Of a stretch of 64,000 bases of DNA, positions 46,070 through 55,048 are shown piece after piece. This DNA comes from Mesorhizobium ventifaucium. Lineage in GTDB: Bacteria > Pseudomonadota > Alphaproteobacteria > Rhizobiales > Rhizobiaceae. The translations under genes and the position numbers were made by a program. How positions within the stretch are numbered: the stretch's first letter is position 1; the number at the start of each line of letters is the position of its first letter. The stretch lies in the NCBI RefSeq assembly GCF_935822925.1, contig NZ_CAKXZS010000011.1, positions 402,308 to 466,307 of the forward strand. Direction: 5' to 3'. The notes beneath the pieces are model-generated. The model was not told the origin of the DNA and ran no database searches. It saw only the letters and a program-made list of their open reading frames with translations.

Positions 46070-46576
46070 ATGGCTGAGGACAAAAAATCTGTAGGCGGGG
46101 ATCTTCCGGTTCCCGTCGACATCGATATAGCAATCGAAGCGGGCGACTGGCCCGATGAGGCCGCGCTGACGCGGCTGGTCGATGACGCCGTTGCCGCCGC
46201 GTTTACCGAAGCCGGTGCGGCCGGCCGTTCCGAACTCAGCATCGTTTTTTCTGACGATGCCCGTATCCGCAGTCTCAATGCGGGGTGGCGCGGCAAGGAC
46301 AAACCGACCAACGTCCTGTCTTTCCCGGCTTTTCCGCTCGCCAAGGGCGGTCCGCTGCCGCCCATGCTGGGCGACATTGTGCTGGCCGCCGAGACGGTTG
46401 CGCGGGAAGCCGCACTGGAAGACAAGCCTGTCGACAACCATATCACCCATCTCGTCATCCACGGCCTGCTGCATTTGCTGGGCTACGATCACGAGACCGA
46501 CGCCGAGGCCGAAGAAATGGAAGCCGTCGAACGCGCAGCACTTGCAAGGCTTGCCATTCCCGATCCCTACGCGTAA
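46070..46576 (+). CDS. ybeY: Endoribonuclease / rRNA maturation factor YbeY
   Basis: 168 residues. Zinc site [11 protein letters not shown] near residue 130 with all three His. Preceded by [13 protein letters not shown], the other family signature. Takes part in 16S rRNA 3' maturation and sRNA control in rhizobia. Between phoH and corC, the standard order. Confidence 0.95.
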   Translation: MAEDKKSVGGDLPVPVDIDIAIEAGDWPDEAALTRLVDDAVAAAFTEAGAAGRSELSIVFSDDARIRSLNAGWRGKDKPTNVLSFPAFPLAKGGPLPPMLGDIVLAAETVAREAALEDKPVDNHITHLVIHGLLHLLGYDHETDAEAEEMEAVERAALARLAIPDPYA

Positions 46577-46603
46577 CTAAAAAGATCAAATGACCGGACG
46601 ACG

Positions 46604-47677
46604 ATGAACGACAAACCAGAGACTGCCGCCCGCCCAGACGCCGGCAGTGCGACCACGCCATCCGAACAGACGGAAGAGGACTCTAGTCCGAGTACCACGA
46701 CCGGCAGCTTCGCCAGCGAGTCATCGCCTGCCGGTCCTTCCCTGTTCGATCGCGTGCTCGGCCTGTTCAGGCAACGCAACGGCACCAGCCTGCGCGAGGA
46801 GATCGCCGACGCGCTTGCCGAAACGGCGAGCGATGCCGGCGCCTTTTCGCCCGGCGAACGAGCCATGCTCAACAACATCCTGCGCCTGCGCGAGGTTCGC
46901 GTCGAGGATGTCATGGTGCCGCGCGCCGACATCGAGGCGGTCGAGATCACGACGAACCTGGGCGATCTTCTGGGACTGTTCGAGCAGTCCGGCCATTCCC
47001 GCATGCCGGTCTATTCGGAGACGCTCGACGACCCGCGCGGCATGGTCCACATCCGCGACGTGCTCGCTCACATCACCAAGATCGCCCGCGTCAGAAAGGG
47101 CAGGACGACCAGGAAGGCCGCCCCTGCCACGCTTCTCGATCTCGCCAAGGTCGATCTCACGCGCACCATCGGCGACCTGACCCTGATCCGCCCGGTGCTT
47201 TTCGTGCCGCCGTCGATGCTCGCCTCCGATCTGATGGGGCGGATGCAGGCGATGCGCACCCAGATGGCGCTGGTCATCGACGAATATGGCGGCACCGATG
47301 GTCTGGTCTCGCTCGAGGACATCGTCGAGATGGTGGTCGGCGACATCGAGGACGAGCACGACGAGGACGAGCCGATGATCACCCAGACCGGCGAGGGCGT
47401 GTTCGTCGTCGACGGCAAGGCCGAGATCGACGATGTCGCCAAGATGATCGGCGAGGATTTCGCCGCCGGCGAGCATGGCGAATATGTCGACACGATCGGC
47501 GGCATGATCTTCAACACGCTTGGCCGGGTCCCGGCCCGCGGCGAAGTGGTGCAGGCCATCCCTGGGTTCGAATTCCATGTGCTCGACGCCGATCCACGCC
47601 GCGTCAAGCGTGTGCGCATCGTGGAGACCCAGAAGGGCGAGCGCCGGCGGCGCGCCGTCCGCGCCGAGCAGGCTTGA
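46604..47677 (+). CDS. corC: CorC/HlyC-type CBS-domain protein
   Basis: 357 residues. A polar N-terminal extension, then VRVEDVMVPRADIEAVE, which opens two CBS domains (about residues 100-225), and the CorC_HlyC domain (GMIFNTLGRVPARGE). No DUF21 membrane domain, so it is a cytoplasmic short form that may regulate Mg/Co efflux. Ends in an Arg-rich tail. Confidence 0.9.
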   Translation: MNDKPETAARPDAGSATTPSEQTEEDSSPSTTTGSFASESSPAGPSLFDRVLGLFRQRNGTSLREEIADALAETASDAGAFSPGERAMLNNILRLREVRVEDVMVPRADIEAVEITTNLGDLLGLFEQSGHSRMPVYSETLDDPRGMVHIRDVLAHITKIARVRKGRTTRKAAPATLLDLAKVDLTRTIGDLTLIRPVLFVPPSMLASDLMGRMQAMRTQMALVIDEYGGTDGLVSLEDIVEMVVGDIEDEHDEDEPMITQTGEGVFVVDGKAEIDDVAKMIGEDFAAGEHGEYVDTIGGMIFNTLGRVPARGEVVQAIPGFEFHVLDADPRRVKRVRIVETQKGERRRRAVRAEQA

Positions 47678-47694
47678 AAGACGCCGCTCGCCCG

Positions 47695-47873
47695 ATGACG
47701 GTCGACGATCCGTTCAAGCGCTCAACCTTGGGCTCAGGCATATTCTGCAAGGATCCGCGCGCCGCATTGATCTGGCTTGAAAATGCTTTCGGCTCGAGCC
47801 GAGCATGGTGGTCAGCGACGCTGACGGCAGGCTCGTCCATTCCGAGATGCGGTCGGTGACGCTCCGTTCCACG
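47695..47873 (+). pseudogene. Remnant of a VOC/glyoxalase-like gene
   Basis: In one frame TVDDPFKRSTLGSGIFCKDP and ALIWLENAFG resemble the start of a VOC (PhnB-like) domain. The continuation EPSMVVSDADGRLVHSEMR is in another frame, so there is a frameshift near 47795. After that the similarity stops. No full domain remains. Confidence 0.5.
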
Positions 47874-47979
47874 CGAGGAGGCTGAGCGGCTGGGCGATTT
47901 GCAGATCGAAGGCTGGCACCGATCACGTCTCGTCTGAGTTTCAGTAATGGATGGGGCCGGTGCTCTAGGAGAATATCTG

Positions 47980-48795
47980 ATGTCGTGGAAACTCGATGAG
48001 ACCGTGGAAACGTCTGCGGGCGCTGTGGCAGCGGGTCGATTTGGTAGGGGGCCTGCGCTCGTGCTGGCTCACGGCTGGCCGTGGTCTTCATTCTCATGGC
48101 ATCGGATTATTCCAGACCTTGCAAGGCGGTATCGTGTCCATTGGTACGATATGCCCGGATACGGGCGATCCGCCAAAGCCGCGGAGCAGCGCACCTCACT
48201 CGATGTGCAAGGAGAAGTATTCGCCGAGATGCTTGCGCATTGGGACCTTGAGCAGCCTATGGTCGTTGCCCATGACTTTGGCGGAGCGACGACGCTACGG
48301 GCGCATTTGCTGCATGGCTGCGACTTCGAGCGGTATGTCCTGATGAATGTCGTCGCCATGCGCCCTTGGGGATCGGAGTTTCTTCGATCATGTCGGTCGC
48401 CATGTGGATGCCTTTCTGGGCCTGCCGCCGCATATCCACAGAGCGGTCGTGGAGGCATATATCAAAGGGGCGATCGCAAATGACATCGATTCCGGAGATT
48501 TCGAAAAACTTGTCGAGCCGTGGCTTGCCGAGGAAGCTTCTATCGGCAATTCGCGCAAGCCGACGAAAAATATACCGCCGAAGTCGAGCCGGCGTTCGGG
48601 GATATCAGGTGTCCGGTAAAGATAATCTGGGGCAAGGACGATCCATGGATCCCGCTGGAGCGAGGCGAAGCGCTTCATGCGCTGATCCCGCAGGCATCGT
48701 TCGAAACACTGCCTGGCGCCGGTCACTTACCGCAGCTCGAAGCCCCGGATCTCGTCCTGGAGCGGCTGAACGCATTTCTATCGCGCACATCCTAG
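47980..48795 (+). pseudogene. Alpha/beta hydrolase (haloalkane dehalogenase/epoxide hydrolase-like) with two frameshifts
   Basis: AGGAGA precedes ATG 47980. Frame 1 gives LAHGWPWSSFSWHRIIPDLA and the nucleophile elbow AHDFGG (Asp nucleophile). Near 48382 (GAGTTTCTTC) the sensible reading moves to frame 2 (FFDHVGRHVDAFLGLPPHIH). Near 48536 (GAAGCTTCTAT) it returns to frame 1 (FYRQFAQADEKYTAEVEPAF), ending with IIWGKDDPWIP and the catalytic His in GAGHLPQLE. The two single-base shifts compensate. Every catalytic element is still encoded, so this is a recent pseudogene or carries two sequence errors. Confidence 0.75.
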
Positions 48796-49073
48796 TGATA
48801 TACCGGCACGCGATGCCTGCGCGACAATTCACATGCGACGCTTGTCTTGCCGGCGTCAGTCGCCCCACCTATCCAGCAGACCTTAGAGAGTTGAAGCTTG
48901 AGTCGTTCGTTCATCTATCCAGACTGTGAGCCAAAAACGACCATTGTCGGACGTCCGCAAGGAGTCGATTGCCGAAATTCAATCCGGCACGGTGGCTGAA
49001 GCGGTGGCCGTTTGGAGCGTGGACCGTGGCCTGATAAATCTTCTGCCGTGATTCGCACGACTCGGAAGCATCG

Positions 49074-50690
49074 ATGAAGCGCCTGGCCGGCCGGATAATT
49101 CTGCTCTGGGGCTGGCGCCGCGCACTTGTGGCGTTTCTCGCCGGTGCGCTGGCGGTTCTTGCCCAGGCGCCTTACGATTTCTTTGCCGTCTGTTTCGTTT
49201 CGTTTCCGCTGCTGGTCTGGCTCCTCGACGGCGCAACCGGCGAAGCCTCCGATGGCTGGTTCCGGCATTTGCGGCCCGCCTTTGCCGTCGGCTGGTGGTT
49301 CGGCTTCGGCTATTTTCTCGCCGGCCTGTGGTGGATCGGCTCGGCACTTCTGGTCGAGGCCGACAGTTTCGCCTGGGCGCTTCCCTTCGCAGTGGTCGGA
49401 ATTCCGCTGGCGCTCGCCTTTTTCTATGGCTTCGCGACAGCGGTTGCCCGGCTGCTGTGGAGCAACGATATCGGCCGCATCGCCGCCCTTGCCTTCGGCT
49501 TCGGCCTGGCGGAATGGCTGCGCGACTTTCTGTTCACCGGCTTTCCCTGGAATGCCGTCGGCTACGCGGCGATGCCGGTGCCCTTGCTTATGCAGAGCGT
49601 GTCGGTGACCGGCATGGTCGGCATCAACGCGCTGGCGGTCTTTGTCTTTGCATTGCCGGCCCTGCTTGCGGCGCGCCGGCATGTCCGCCTGGGGGCTGCA
49701 CTGGTTGCCGTTCTCGTCGCGGCCCATCTCGGCTTCGGCTATATCAGGCTTGCTGCCAAGGTCGAGCCCGAAACCCGCGCAATCGACGTCCGCATCGTGC
49801 AGCCGGCCGTCGACCTCAGCGAAAAGTGGGACGCTTCGGTGCCCGACCGGATCTTCGCTACGCTGATGGGGCTTTCGGCCAAGGCGCCAGAGGCCGGCCC
49901 AGAGACTGGCCCGGAGACTAGCCATGACAAGCCGCAATTGATCCTGTGGCCGGAAACCTCCGTGCCGTTTTTTTTCGCCGAGCGTCCCGATGCGCTGACC
50001 GCGCTGGGAGAGATGCTTGGCGACGGCCAGACGCTGATCGCCGGCGTCGTCCGGGAGGAGGGCGGGTCGGCGGAAGATGCCGACAGGCGGTACTACAATT
50101 CGGTAGTGGCAATCGACGACAAGGGACAAATCGCAGATGCAGTCGACAAGGTTCATCTGGTGCCCTTTGGCGAGTATCTGCCTTTTGCCGACCTGCTTGG
50201 CCGCTTGGGGCTCAAACAGCTCGTCGCCGGGCCGACAACCTACGCGGCGGGCAATGAGCGGCACCCGATCGCGCTGCCCGGCGGCATCCGCGTGCTTCCG
50301 TTCATTTGCTATGAAGTCATCTTTCCCGATCTGGTGGCGATTGACGCTACGTCAGCAGAGCTTATTGTGAATGTCACGAACGACGCGTGGTTCGGTGACA
50401 CGCCGGGTCCGTACCAGCATTTCAGGCAGGCGCAGATTCGTGCGGTGGAGAACGGGGTGCCCTTGTTGCGCGCAGCCAATAACGGCATCTCCGCTGTCGT
50501 CGATCCGCGCGGACGCATCCTCGACGCGCTGGCGATCGACGCGCGCGGAGCCATCGATGTCCATGTTCCGATTTCCGATCAAGCCATCGTTTCTTCCCGC
50601 CAAAGACGCATTAACGGACTGATGATCATGGTGCTGTTCGCCTTGGCCGCTTTCACATTCAATGTAAGGCAACGGCTACGGGCGAATTGA
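49074..50690 (+). CDS. lnt: Apolipoprotein N-acyltransferase
   Basis: 538 residues. N-terminal membrane domain of six or so helices, then a periplasmic nitrilase-like domain with the Glu-Lys-Cys triad: Glu in LWPETSVPF (about 292), Lys in [13 protein letters not shown] (about 357), Cys in [10 protein letters not shown] (about 412). A final helix anchors the C-terminus. Adds the third acyl chain to lipoproteins. The 278-base gap before it (48796-49073) shows no gene. Confidence 0.95.
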   Translation: MKRLAGRIILLWGWRRALVAFLAGALAVLAQAPYDFFAVCFVSFPLLVWLLDGATGEASDGWFRHLRPAFAVGWWFGFGYFLAGLWWIGSALLVEADSFAWALPFAVVGIPLALAFFYGFATAVARLLWSNDIGRIAALAFGFGLAEWLRDFLFTGFPWNAVGYAAMPVPLLMQSVSVTGMVGINALAVFVFALPALLAARRHVRLGAALVAVLVAAHLGFGYIRLAAKVEPETRAIDVRIVQPAVDLSEKWDASVPDRIFATLMGLSAKAPEAGPETGPETSHDKPQLILWPETSVPFFFAERPDALTALGEMLGDGQTLIAGVVREEGGSAEDADRRYYNSVVAIDDKGQIADAVDKVHLVPFGEYLPFADLLGRLGLKQLVAGPTTYAAGNERHPIALPGGIRVLPFICYEVIFPDLVAIDATSAELIVNVTNDAWFGDTPGPYQHFRQAQIRAVENGVPLLRAANNGISAVVDPRGRILDALAIDARGAIDVHVPISDQAIVSSRQRRINGLMIMVLFALAAFTFNVRQRLRAN

Positions 50691-50828
50691 CAGTCGACAC
50701 ATTAGAAACTCATACTGTAACGGCCTGAAATTTCTCGAAGTCAGTACGTTGTTGTGTTGGGGCACTGGCCGCCGGCTTCGTTTGGGCAGAAAAAACACAA
50801 AAAGCCGGAAAAATTCGGCGAGGAAAAA

Positions 50829-51248
50829 ATGGCAGAAGAAAACAAGAAGAAGCCGAATCCTATCGACATCCATGTCGGAAGTCGCATCAGGCTTCGTCGC
50901 AATATGTTGGGTATGAGTCAGGAAAAGCTGGGCGAGAACCTCGGCATAACGTTTCAGCAGATACAGAAATACGAAAAGGGGACCAATCGCGTTGGCGCTA
51001 GCCGTTTGCAGGCAATCGCGTCGATACTGGGCGTGCCTGTCGCTTTCTTTTTCGAGGACGCTCCGGGCCAGGAGGCGGTGGGCAACCGCGGATTTGCCGA
51101 GGATGCATCAATGGCTTCTGCCGTCGAATTCTGCGGCAGTCCTGAAGGTCTTCAACTCAACCGGGCCTTCGTCAAGATCGCCGACGTGAAGATACGCCGC
51201 AAGGTTATCGAGCTTGTGAAGGCGCTTTCCGCCGACGAAGTCGATTGA
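50829..51248 (+). CDS. praR: XRE-family regulator, PraR/PhrR type
   Basis: 139 residues from ATG 50829 (GAGGAAAAA upstream). HTH_3 domain: IDIHVGSRIRLRRNMLGMSQ, then LGITFQQIQKYEKGTNRVGA. FFFEDAP and the C-terminal FVKIADVKIRRKVIELVKAL match rhizobial PraR/PhrR, which control quorum sensing, attachment and acid response, and which lie upstream of metK in relatives. The stop codon lies inside a 14-bp tandem repeat. Confidence 0.85.
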   Translation: MAEENKKKPNPIDIHVGSRIRLRRNMLGMSQEKLGENLGITFQQIQKYEKGTNRVGASRLQAIASILGVPVAFFFEDAPGQEAVGNRGFAEDASMASAVEFCGSPEGLQLNRAFVKIADVKIRRKVIELVKALSADEVD

Positions 51249-51299
51249 TTTTGGCCGATTGACTTGGGCCGATTGATTTGGGCCGATTGATTTGGCGGC
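51244..51299. repeat. Four 14-bp tandem repeats at the praR stop
   Basis: Units of ATTGATTTGGGCCG (variants ATTGATTTTGGCCG, ATTGACTTGGGCCG, and a last copy ending GGCG). The first unit contains the TGA stop of praR, so copy-number change would not alter the protein. Confidence 0.85.
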
Positions 51300-51709
51300 C
51301 GCTGAAGTCCGAAATGGCGAGGCCGTCATAGCGGGGCAGGAAAATTCTCGCGATCTCGCGCATCGTGGAATTGGCATCCCGCAGGCATGCCGAGAGCGGA
51401 TCGATTTTGCTCGACACCCATGCTCAAAGTCTTTTTCATCAATGTGTTGAAGCTGAATACGCGTTGGAGCTGATGCATCTCGCGCAAAGGCATGGCCTCG
51501 GGCTTGAACCGAGGATGCGCAACGGTTTTGCGATGACGACATGCATAAAAACAAGAACTTAAGGCGCGTCGCATGGATCCGCTCAGCCACAACGCGCTTT
51601 AAGCACGCTACAAGGTCACAGTGGTACAAGATAATAGCGCGATTTTCATGCCAGAATGGCCGCACCGCTTGACGAGCGCCGCCCGGCACAGCTAACACGT
51701 GGCGCGCCA
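51300..51709. other. Long spacer upstream of metK
   Basis: About 410 bases with no convincing gene on either strand. The part 51520-51650 is less GC-rich and contains ATGCATAAAAACAAGAACTT and small palindromes of the kind scattered in rhizobial genomes. A GATAAT at 51638 could be a -10 box for metK, but no good -35 is seen. Confidence 0.4.
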
Positions 51710-51733
51710 ATCGGCAGCGTGCCGATATTTTTT
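51710..51733 (+). terminator. Terminator-like hairpin in the metK leader
   Basis: ATCGGCA, 3-base loop, TGCCGAT, then A and six T. It ends only 15 bases before the metK start, with the ribosome site AGAGGGGA between. No promoter can fit after it, so metK mRNA must cross it. Likely an attenuator or translation-control element. Confidence 0.6.
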
Positions 51734-51748
51734 CAAGAGGGGACACCC

Positions 51749-53038
51749 GTGACGCGGCAAAACTATCTATTCACCTCGGAATCCGTTGCCGAGGGTCATC
51801 CCGACAAGGTCTGCGACCGCATCTCCGACGAGATCGTCGATCTGGTCTATCGCGAGGCCAGAAAGACCGGCATGGACCCTTGGAAGGTCCGCGTCGCCTG
51901 CGAAACGCTGGCGACCACGAATCGCGTCGTCATCGCCGGCGAAGTGCGCGTCCCCGAGACCCTGCTCAAGAAGGACAAGGCCGGCAACATCCTGATGGAT
52001 ACCGCCGGTCATCCGCTTGTCAATCCGGCGAAGTTCAAGTCGGCCGCGCGCAAGGCGATCCGCGAAATCGGCTATGAACAGGCCGGGTTCCACTGGAAGA
52101 CGGCAAAGATCGAGGTTCTGCTGCACGGGCAGTCGCCGGATATCGGCCAGGGCGTCGACAATGCCTCCGACCGGCAAGGCGAGGAAGGGGCCGGCGACCA
52201 GGGCATCATGTTCGGCTATGCCTGCCGCGAGACGCCGGATCTGATGCCGGCGCCGATCTACTACAGCCACAAGATCCTCGAATTGCTGGCCGCCGCGCGC
52301 CATGAGGGTAATGGCGATGCCGGCCGGCTCGGGCCGGACGCCAAGAGCCAGGTCACCGTCCGCTATGTCGACGGCAAGGCGGCGGAAGTGACGCAAATCG
52401 TGCTGTCCACCCAGCACCTCGACGCCAGCTGGGATTCGAAGAAGGTCCGCAACGTCGTCGAACCCTATATTCGCGAGGCGCTAGGCGACCTGAGGATCGC
52501 CGACAGCTGCAACTGGTACATCAACCCGACGGGCAAGTTCGTCATCGGCGGGCCCGACGGCGACGCCGGCCTGACCGGGCGCAAGATCATCGTCGACACT
52601 TACGGCGGTGCTGCGCCCCATGGCGGCGGTGCTTTTTCCGGCAAGGACACCACCAAGGTCGACCGTTCCGCAGCCTATGCGGCACGCTACCTCGCCAAGA
52701 ACGTGGTGGCGGCCAAGCTCGCCGATCGCTGCACCATCCAGCTTTCCTATGCCATTGGCGTCGCCCAGCCGCTGTCGGTCTATGTCGACCTGCACGGCAC
52801 CGGCAAGGTCGATGAGGCAAAGCTCGAGCATGCGCTGCGCACCGTGATGGACCTGTCGCCGTCCGGCATCCGCCGCCATCTCGATCTCAACAAGCCGATT
52901 TACGCCAAGACGTCGTCCTACGGCCATTTCGGCCGCAAGGCCGGCCGCGACGGGTCCTTCTCCTGGGAAAAGACCGACCTCGCCAAGGCGCTCAAGGACG
53001 CACTCACCGAAGCGCCCGCCGAAGCAGTCGCGGCCTAG
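51749..53038 (+). CDS. metK: S-adenosylmethionine synthetase
   Basis: 429 residues from GTG 51749 ([20 protein letters not shown]). The upstream open frame to 51656 would run through the terminator-like hairpin and is not family-like. Motifs: [36 protein letters not shown], all complete. Makes SAM from Met and ATP. Some 25-30 residues longer than E. coli MetK, as usual in Rhizobiales. Confidence 0.96.
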   Translation: MTRQNYLFTSESVAEGHPDKVCDRISDEIVDLVYREARKTGMDPWKVRVACETLATTNRVVIAGEVRVPETLLKKDKAGNILMDTAGHPLVNPAKFKSAARKAIREIGYEQAGFHWKTAKIEVLLHGQSPDIGQGVDNASDRQGEEGAGDQGIMFGYACRETPDLMPAPIYYSHKILELLAAARHEGNGDAGRLGPDAKSQVTVRYVDGKAAEVTQIVLSTQHLDASWDSKKVRNVVEPYIREALGDLRIADSCNWYINPTGKFVIGGPDGDAGLTGRKIIVDTYGGAAPHGGGAFSGKDTTKVDRSAAYAARYLAKNVVAAKLADRCTIQLSYAIGVAQPLSVYVDLHGTGKVDEAKLEHALRTVMDLSPSGIRRHLDLNKPIYAKTSSYGHFGRKAGRDGSFSWEKTDLAKALKDALTEAPAEAVAA

Positions 53039-53049
53039 CCGCGGCGTCC

Positions 53050-53109
53050 ATAGATCCGGAAGACATGGATCCGAAAGACATGGATCCGAAAGTCATGGAT
53101 CCGAAAGGC
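53050..53109 (+). repeat. Four 15-bp tandem repeats forming the trmB start region
   Basis: ATGGATCCGAAAGAC repeated in frame; the first unit has ATA for ATG. It encodes [15 protein letters not shown], giving three alternative ATG starts (53065, 53080, 53095). Confidence 0.9.
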
Positions 53110-53796
53110 CGGCCAAGCCGTGCGACCGAAGCATTTTTCGGTCGCCGGCGCGGCAAGACCATCCGTCCGCAGCAGGCGGCGGCACTGGAAAGGGGCTTCA
53201 GCACCTACCGGCTCGATCTGACGGCTGGACCGCCGGCCGAATTGCGCAGCCTGTTCGAAGCCGATGTCCGCGCCATTCATCTCGAAATTGGTTTTGGTGG
53301 CGGCGAACACCTGCTGCATCGGGCGACGGCGGCTCCTGAGACCGGTTTTGTCGGCGTCGAGCCTTTCGTCAACGGCATGGCCAAGATGATGATGGCGGTC
53401 AGGGAACAGCCGCTTGCCAATCTTCGGGTCCATGACGACGACGCCACGCGCCTGCTCGACTGGCTCCCGCAAGCCTCGCTCGACGGCATCGACCTTCTCT
53501 ATCCCGATCCCTGGCCGAAGAAGAAACACTGGAAGCGCCGCTTCGTCAGTCCGGTCAATCTCGACCGTTTCGCTCGCGTCCTGAAGTCAGGCGGAAAATT
53601 CCGCTTTACTTCCGATATCGATAGCTATGTGAACTGGACGCTGCTGCATTGCCGCGCACATGATGCGTTTGCGTGGCAGGCTGAAGAGGCAGCCGACTGG
53701 CATCGGCCCTATGAGGGTTGGCCGGGTACACGCTACGAGGCGAAAGCCGTTCGCGAAGGCCGTCGGCCGGCCTATCTTACCTTCGTCCGAAGATAG
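53065..53796 (+). CDS. trmB: tRNA (guanine-N7-)-methyltransferase
   Basis: 243 residues from the first ATG; 238 or 233 from the second or third. Methylates G46 of tRNA. SAM-binding [12 protein letters not shown] and the TrmB signature [15 protein letters not shown] are intact. The N-terminal DPK repeat comes from a 15-bp duplication, and no strong ribosome site marks one start. Starts 26 bases after metK. Confidence 0.93.
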   Translation: MDPKDMDPKVMDPKGRPSRATEAFFGRRRGKTIRPQQAAALERGFSTYRLDLTAGPPAELRSLFEADVRAIHLEIGFGGGEHLLHRATAAPETGFVGVEPFVNGMAKMMMAVREQPLANLRVHDDDATRLLDWLPQASLDGIDLLYPDPWPKKKHWKRRFVSPVNLDRFARVLKSGGKFRFTSDIDSYVNWTLLHCRAHDAFAWQAEEAADWHRPYEGWPGTRYEAKAVREGRRPAYLTFVRR

Positions 53797-53881
53797 GCAT
53801 ACTTCGTTAAGCATCGCGCATCGCGCATCGCGCTTTGCCGTCGACGAGGACCAAAGATGTCCTCGCCCTGCGTCGCCGGTC

Positions 53882-54046
53882 TTAGAAGCGGCCGATCTTG
53901 TCGAAGGCGACCGGATCCATGCCAAGATTGCGCAGATCGCGCGCGCGCGGCTTGCGGCCGGTTTCGACGGCGTGTGAAGCGGCGACGGCGCTGCCGAACA
54001 CGGTGAAGAAATCGCCGATGGCCGAGAAAACCTTGCGGTTGGTCAT
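53882..54046 (-). CDS. Small DUF1127/YjiS-like protein
   Basis: 54 residues from ATG 54046; AAGGGCATA precedes it on the coding strand. NRKVFSAIGDFFTVFGSAVAASHAV, then Arg-rich ARDLRNLGMDPVAFDKIGRF. The C-terminal block resembles the DUF1127 (YjiS) arginine-rich motif, which in Agrobacterium and Sinorhizobium contributes to RNA and phosphate/carbon regulation. Alone between trmB and the divergent rimP promoter. Confidence 0.75.
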   Translation of the reverse strand: MTNRKVFSAIGDFFTVFGSAVAASHAVETGRKPRARDLRNLGMDPVAFDKIGRF

Positions 54047-54219
54047 GATTATGCCCTTTCGCCTGCTGCGATGGCTGATTGAATTTGTGCAGCGCAACAT
54101 AAATAGGCGCGTATTGCCTGATATCACAGGGCCGTTGCCGCATGGCCGCCATGCGCCCTGTGCAACGCTGCCGCCCCCGACACTTTCGCCATACCCTGCA
54201 TCATACCCTGCATGCGGAC

Positions 54220-54248
54220 TTGAAACGACGGCCGCGATCGTCTATATC
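54220..54248 (+). promoter_or_regulatory. Promoter of the rimP-nusA-infB operon
   Basis: TTGAAA, 17 bases, TATATC, with a start point near 54255. A perfect 12-bp tandem duplication (CATACCCTGCAT, 54190-54213) lies just upstream of the -35. Confidence 0.6.
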
Positions 54249-54276
54249 AAGCTCAAATTCTTGGTCGGTATGGCGA

Positions 54277-54307
54277 AGAGTGGGTCCACCCGGTCCCGCT
54301 CTTTTTT
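54277..54307 (+). terminator. Intrinsic terminator in the rimP leader (candidate attenuator)
   Basis: AGAGTGGG pairs with CCCGCTCT around a 10-base loop, followed by a run of T (54302-54307). It lies about 20 bases downstream of the predicted start point and 36 bases before rimP, so every operon transcript from that promoter must read through it. Confidence 0.65.
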
Positions 54308-54343
54308 GTTAGCTTCCGGCCGCCGTGAAGCGACAGGAATAGA

Positions 54344-55000
54344 ATGACGGCAACCGTACCCCACAGCGACGATCGCATCATCCGCGAAAGCGGCATCGAT
54401 GCGCGCATCGCGCTGATCGTGCAGCCGGTGCTGCGTGCCATCGGCTTCCGACTTGTCAGGGTGCATCTGACGGGCCAGAACGGGCTGACGCTGCAGATCA
54501 TGGCCGAACGCGAGGATGGCACCATGACCGTCGAGGACTGCGAAGAGGTCAGCCGGGCGGTGTCGCCGGCGCTCGATGTCGATGATCCGATCGAAAAGGC
54601 GTATCATCTCGAAGTGTCGTCGCCGGGAATCGACCGGCCACTGGTCCGCAAGTCGGATTTCGCGACCTGGACGGGTCATCTGGTGAAGATGGAAACCTCG
54701 GTCCTCGTCGCCGACCGCAAGCGCTTCAAGGGCAAGATCGCCGAGAGCGACGCGGACGGCGTGCTGATCGAGCGCGACAAGGCCGCCTATGGCGAACAGC
54801 CGACGGTGCGCGTGCCCTACGATGCGATTGCCGAAGCACGGCTGATCCTGACCGACGACCTTATCCGCGACGCGTTGTCGAAGGACAACAGGGCGCGCAA
54901 GGAAGCCAAGAAGCGCCGCGACGAGCCCGAAGACGCGCCAGAGGGCGTAGAAGAGGGTGTAGAAGCGGGCGCGGAAGATGAAACCGAACAGAAAATGTGA
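54344..55000 (+). CDS. rimP: Ribosome maturation factor RimP
   Basis: 218 residues. [17 protein letters not shown] at the N-terminus, [20 protein letters not shown] and [14 protein letters not shown] are family signatures. Needed for 30S assembly. Ends with an acidic tail of about 30 residues ([20 protein letters not shown]). First gene of the nusA operon. Confidence 0.95.
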   Translation: MTATVPHSDDRIIRESGIDARIALIVQPVLRAIGFRLVRVHLTGQNGLTLQIMAEREDGTMTVEDCEEVSRAVSPALDVDDPIEKAYHLEVSSPGIDRPLVRKSDFATWTGHLVKMETSVLVADRKRFKGKIAESDADGVLIERDKAAYGEQPTVRVPYDAIAEARLILTDDLIRDALSKDNRARKEAKKRRDEPEDAPEGVEEGVEAGAEDETEQKM

Positions 55001-55048
55001 TTGGGCTGCCGGGCGCAAAGGCTCGGCAACAAGCTCGGGAGAAAAAAG

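Noticed and set aside
51244-51299. CRISPR-like array
   Set aside because: The 14-bp units are contiguous with no spacers, and no cas gene is present.
51660-51750. Known SAM riboswitch upstream of metK
   Set aside because: I looked for the SAM-II/SAM-V GCTAAA-type core and the SAM/SAH motif. GCTAACA at 51691 is only a chance resemblance and the expected pseudoknot partners are missing.
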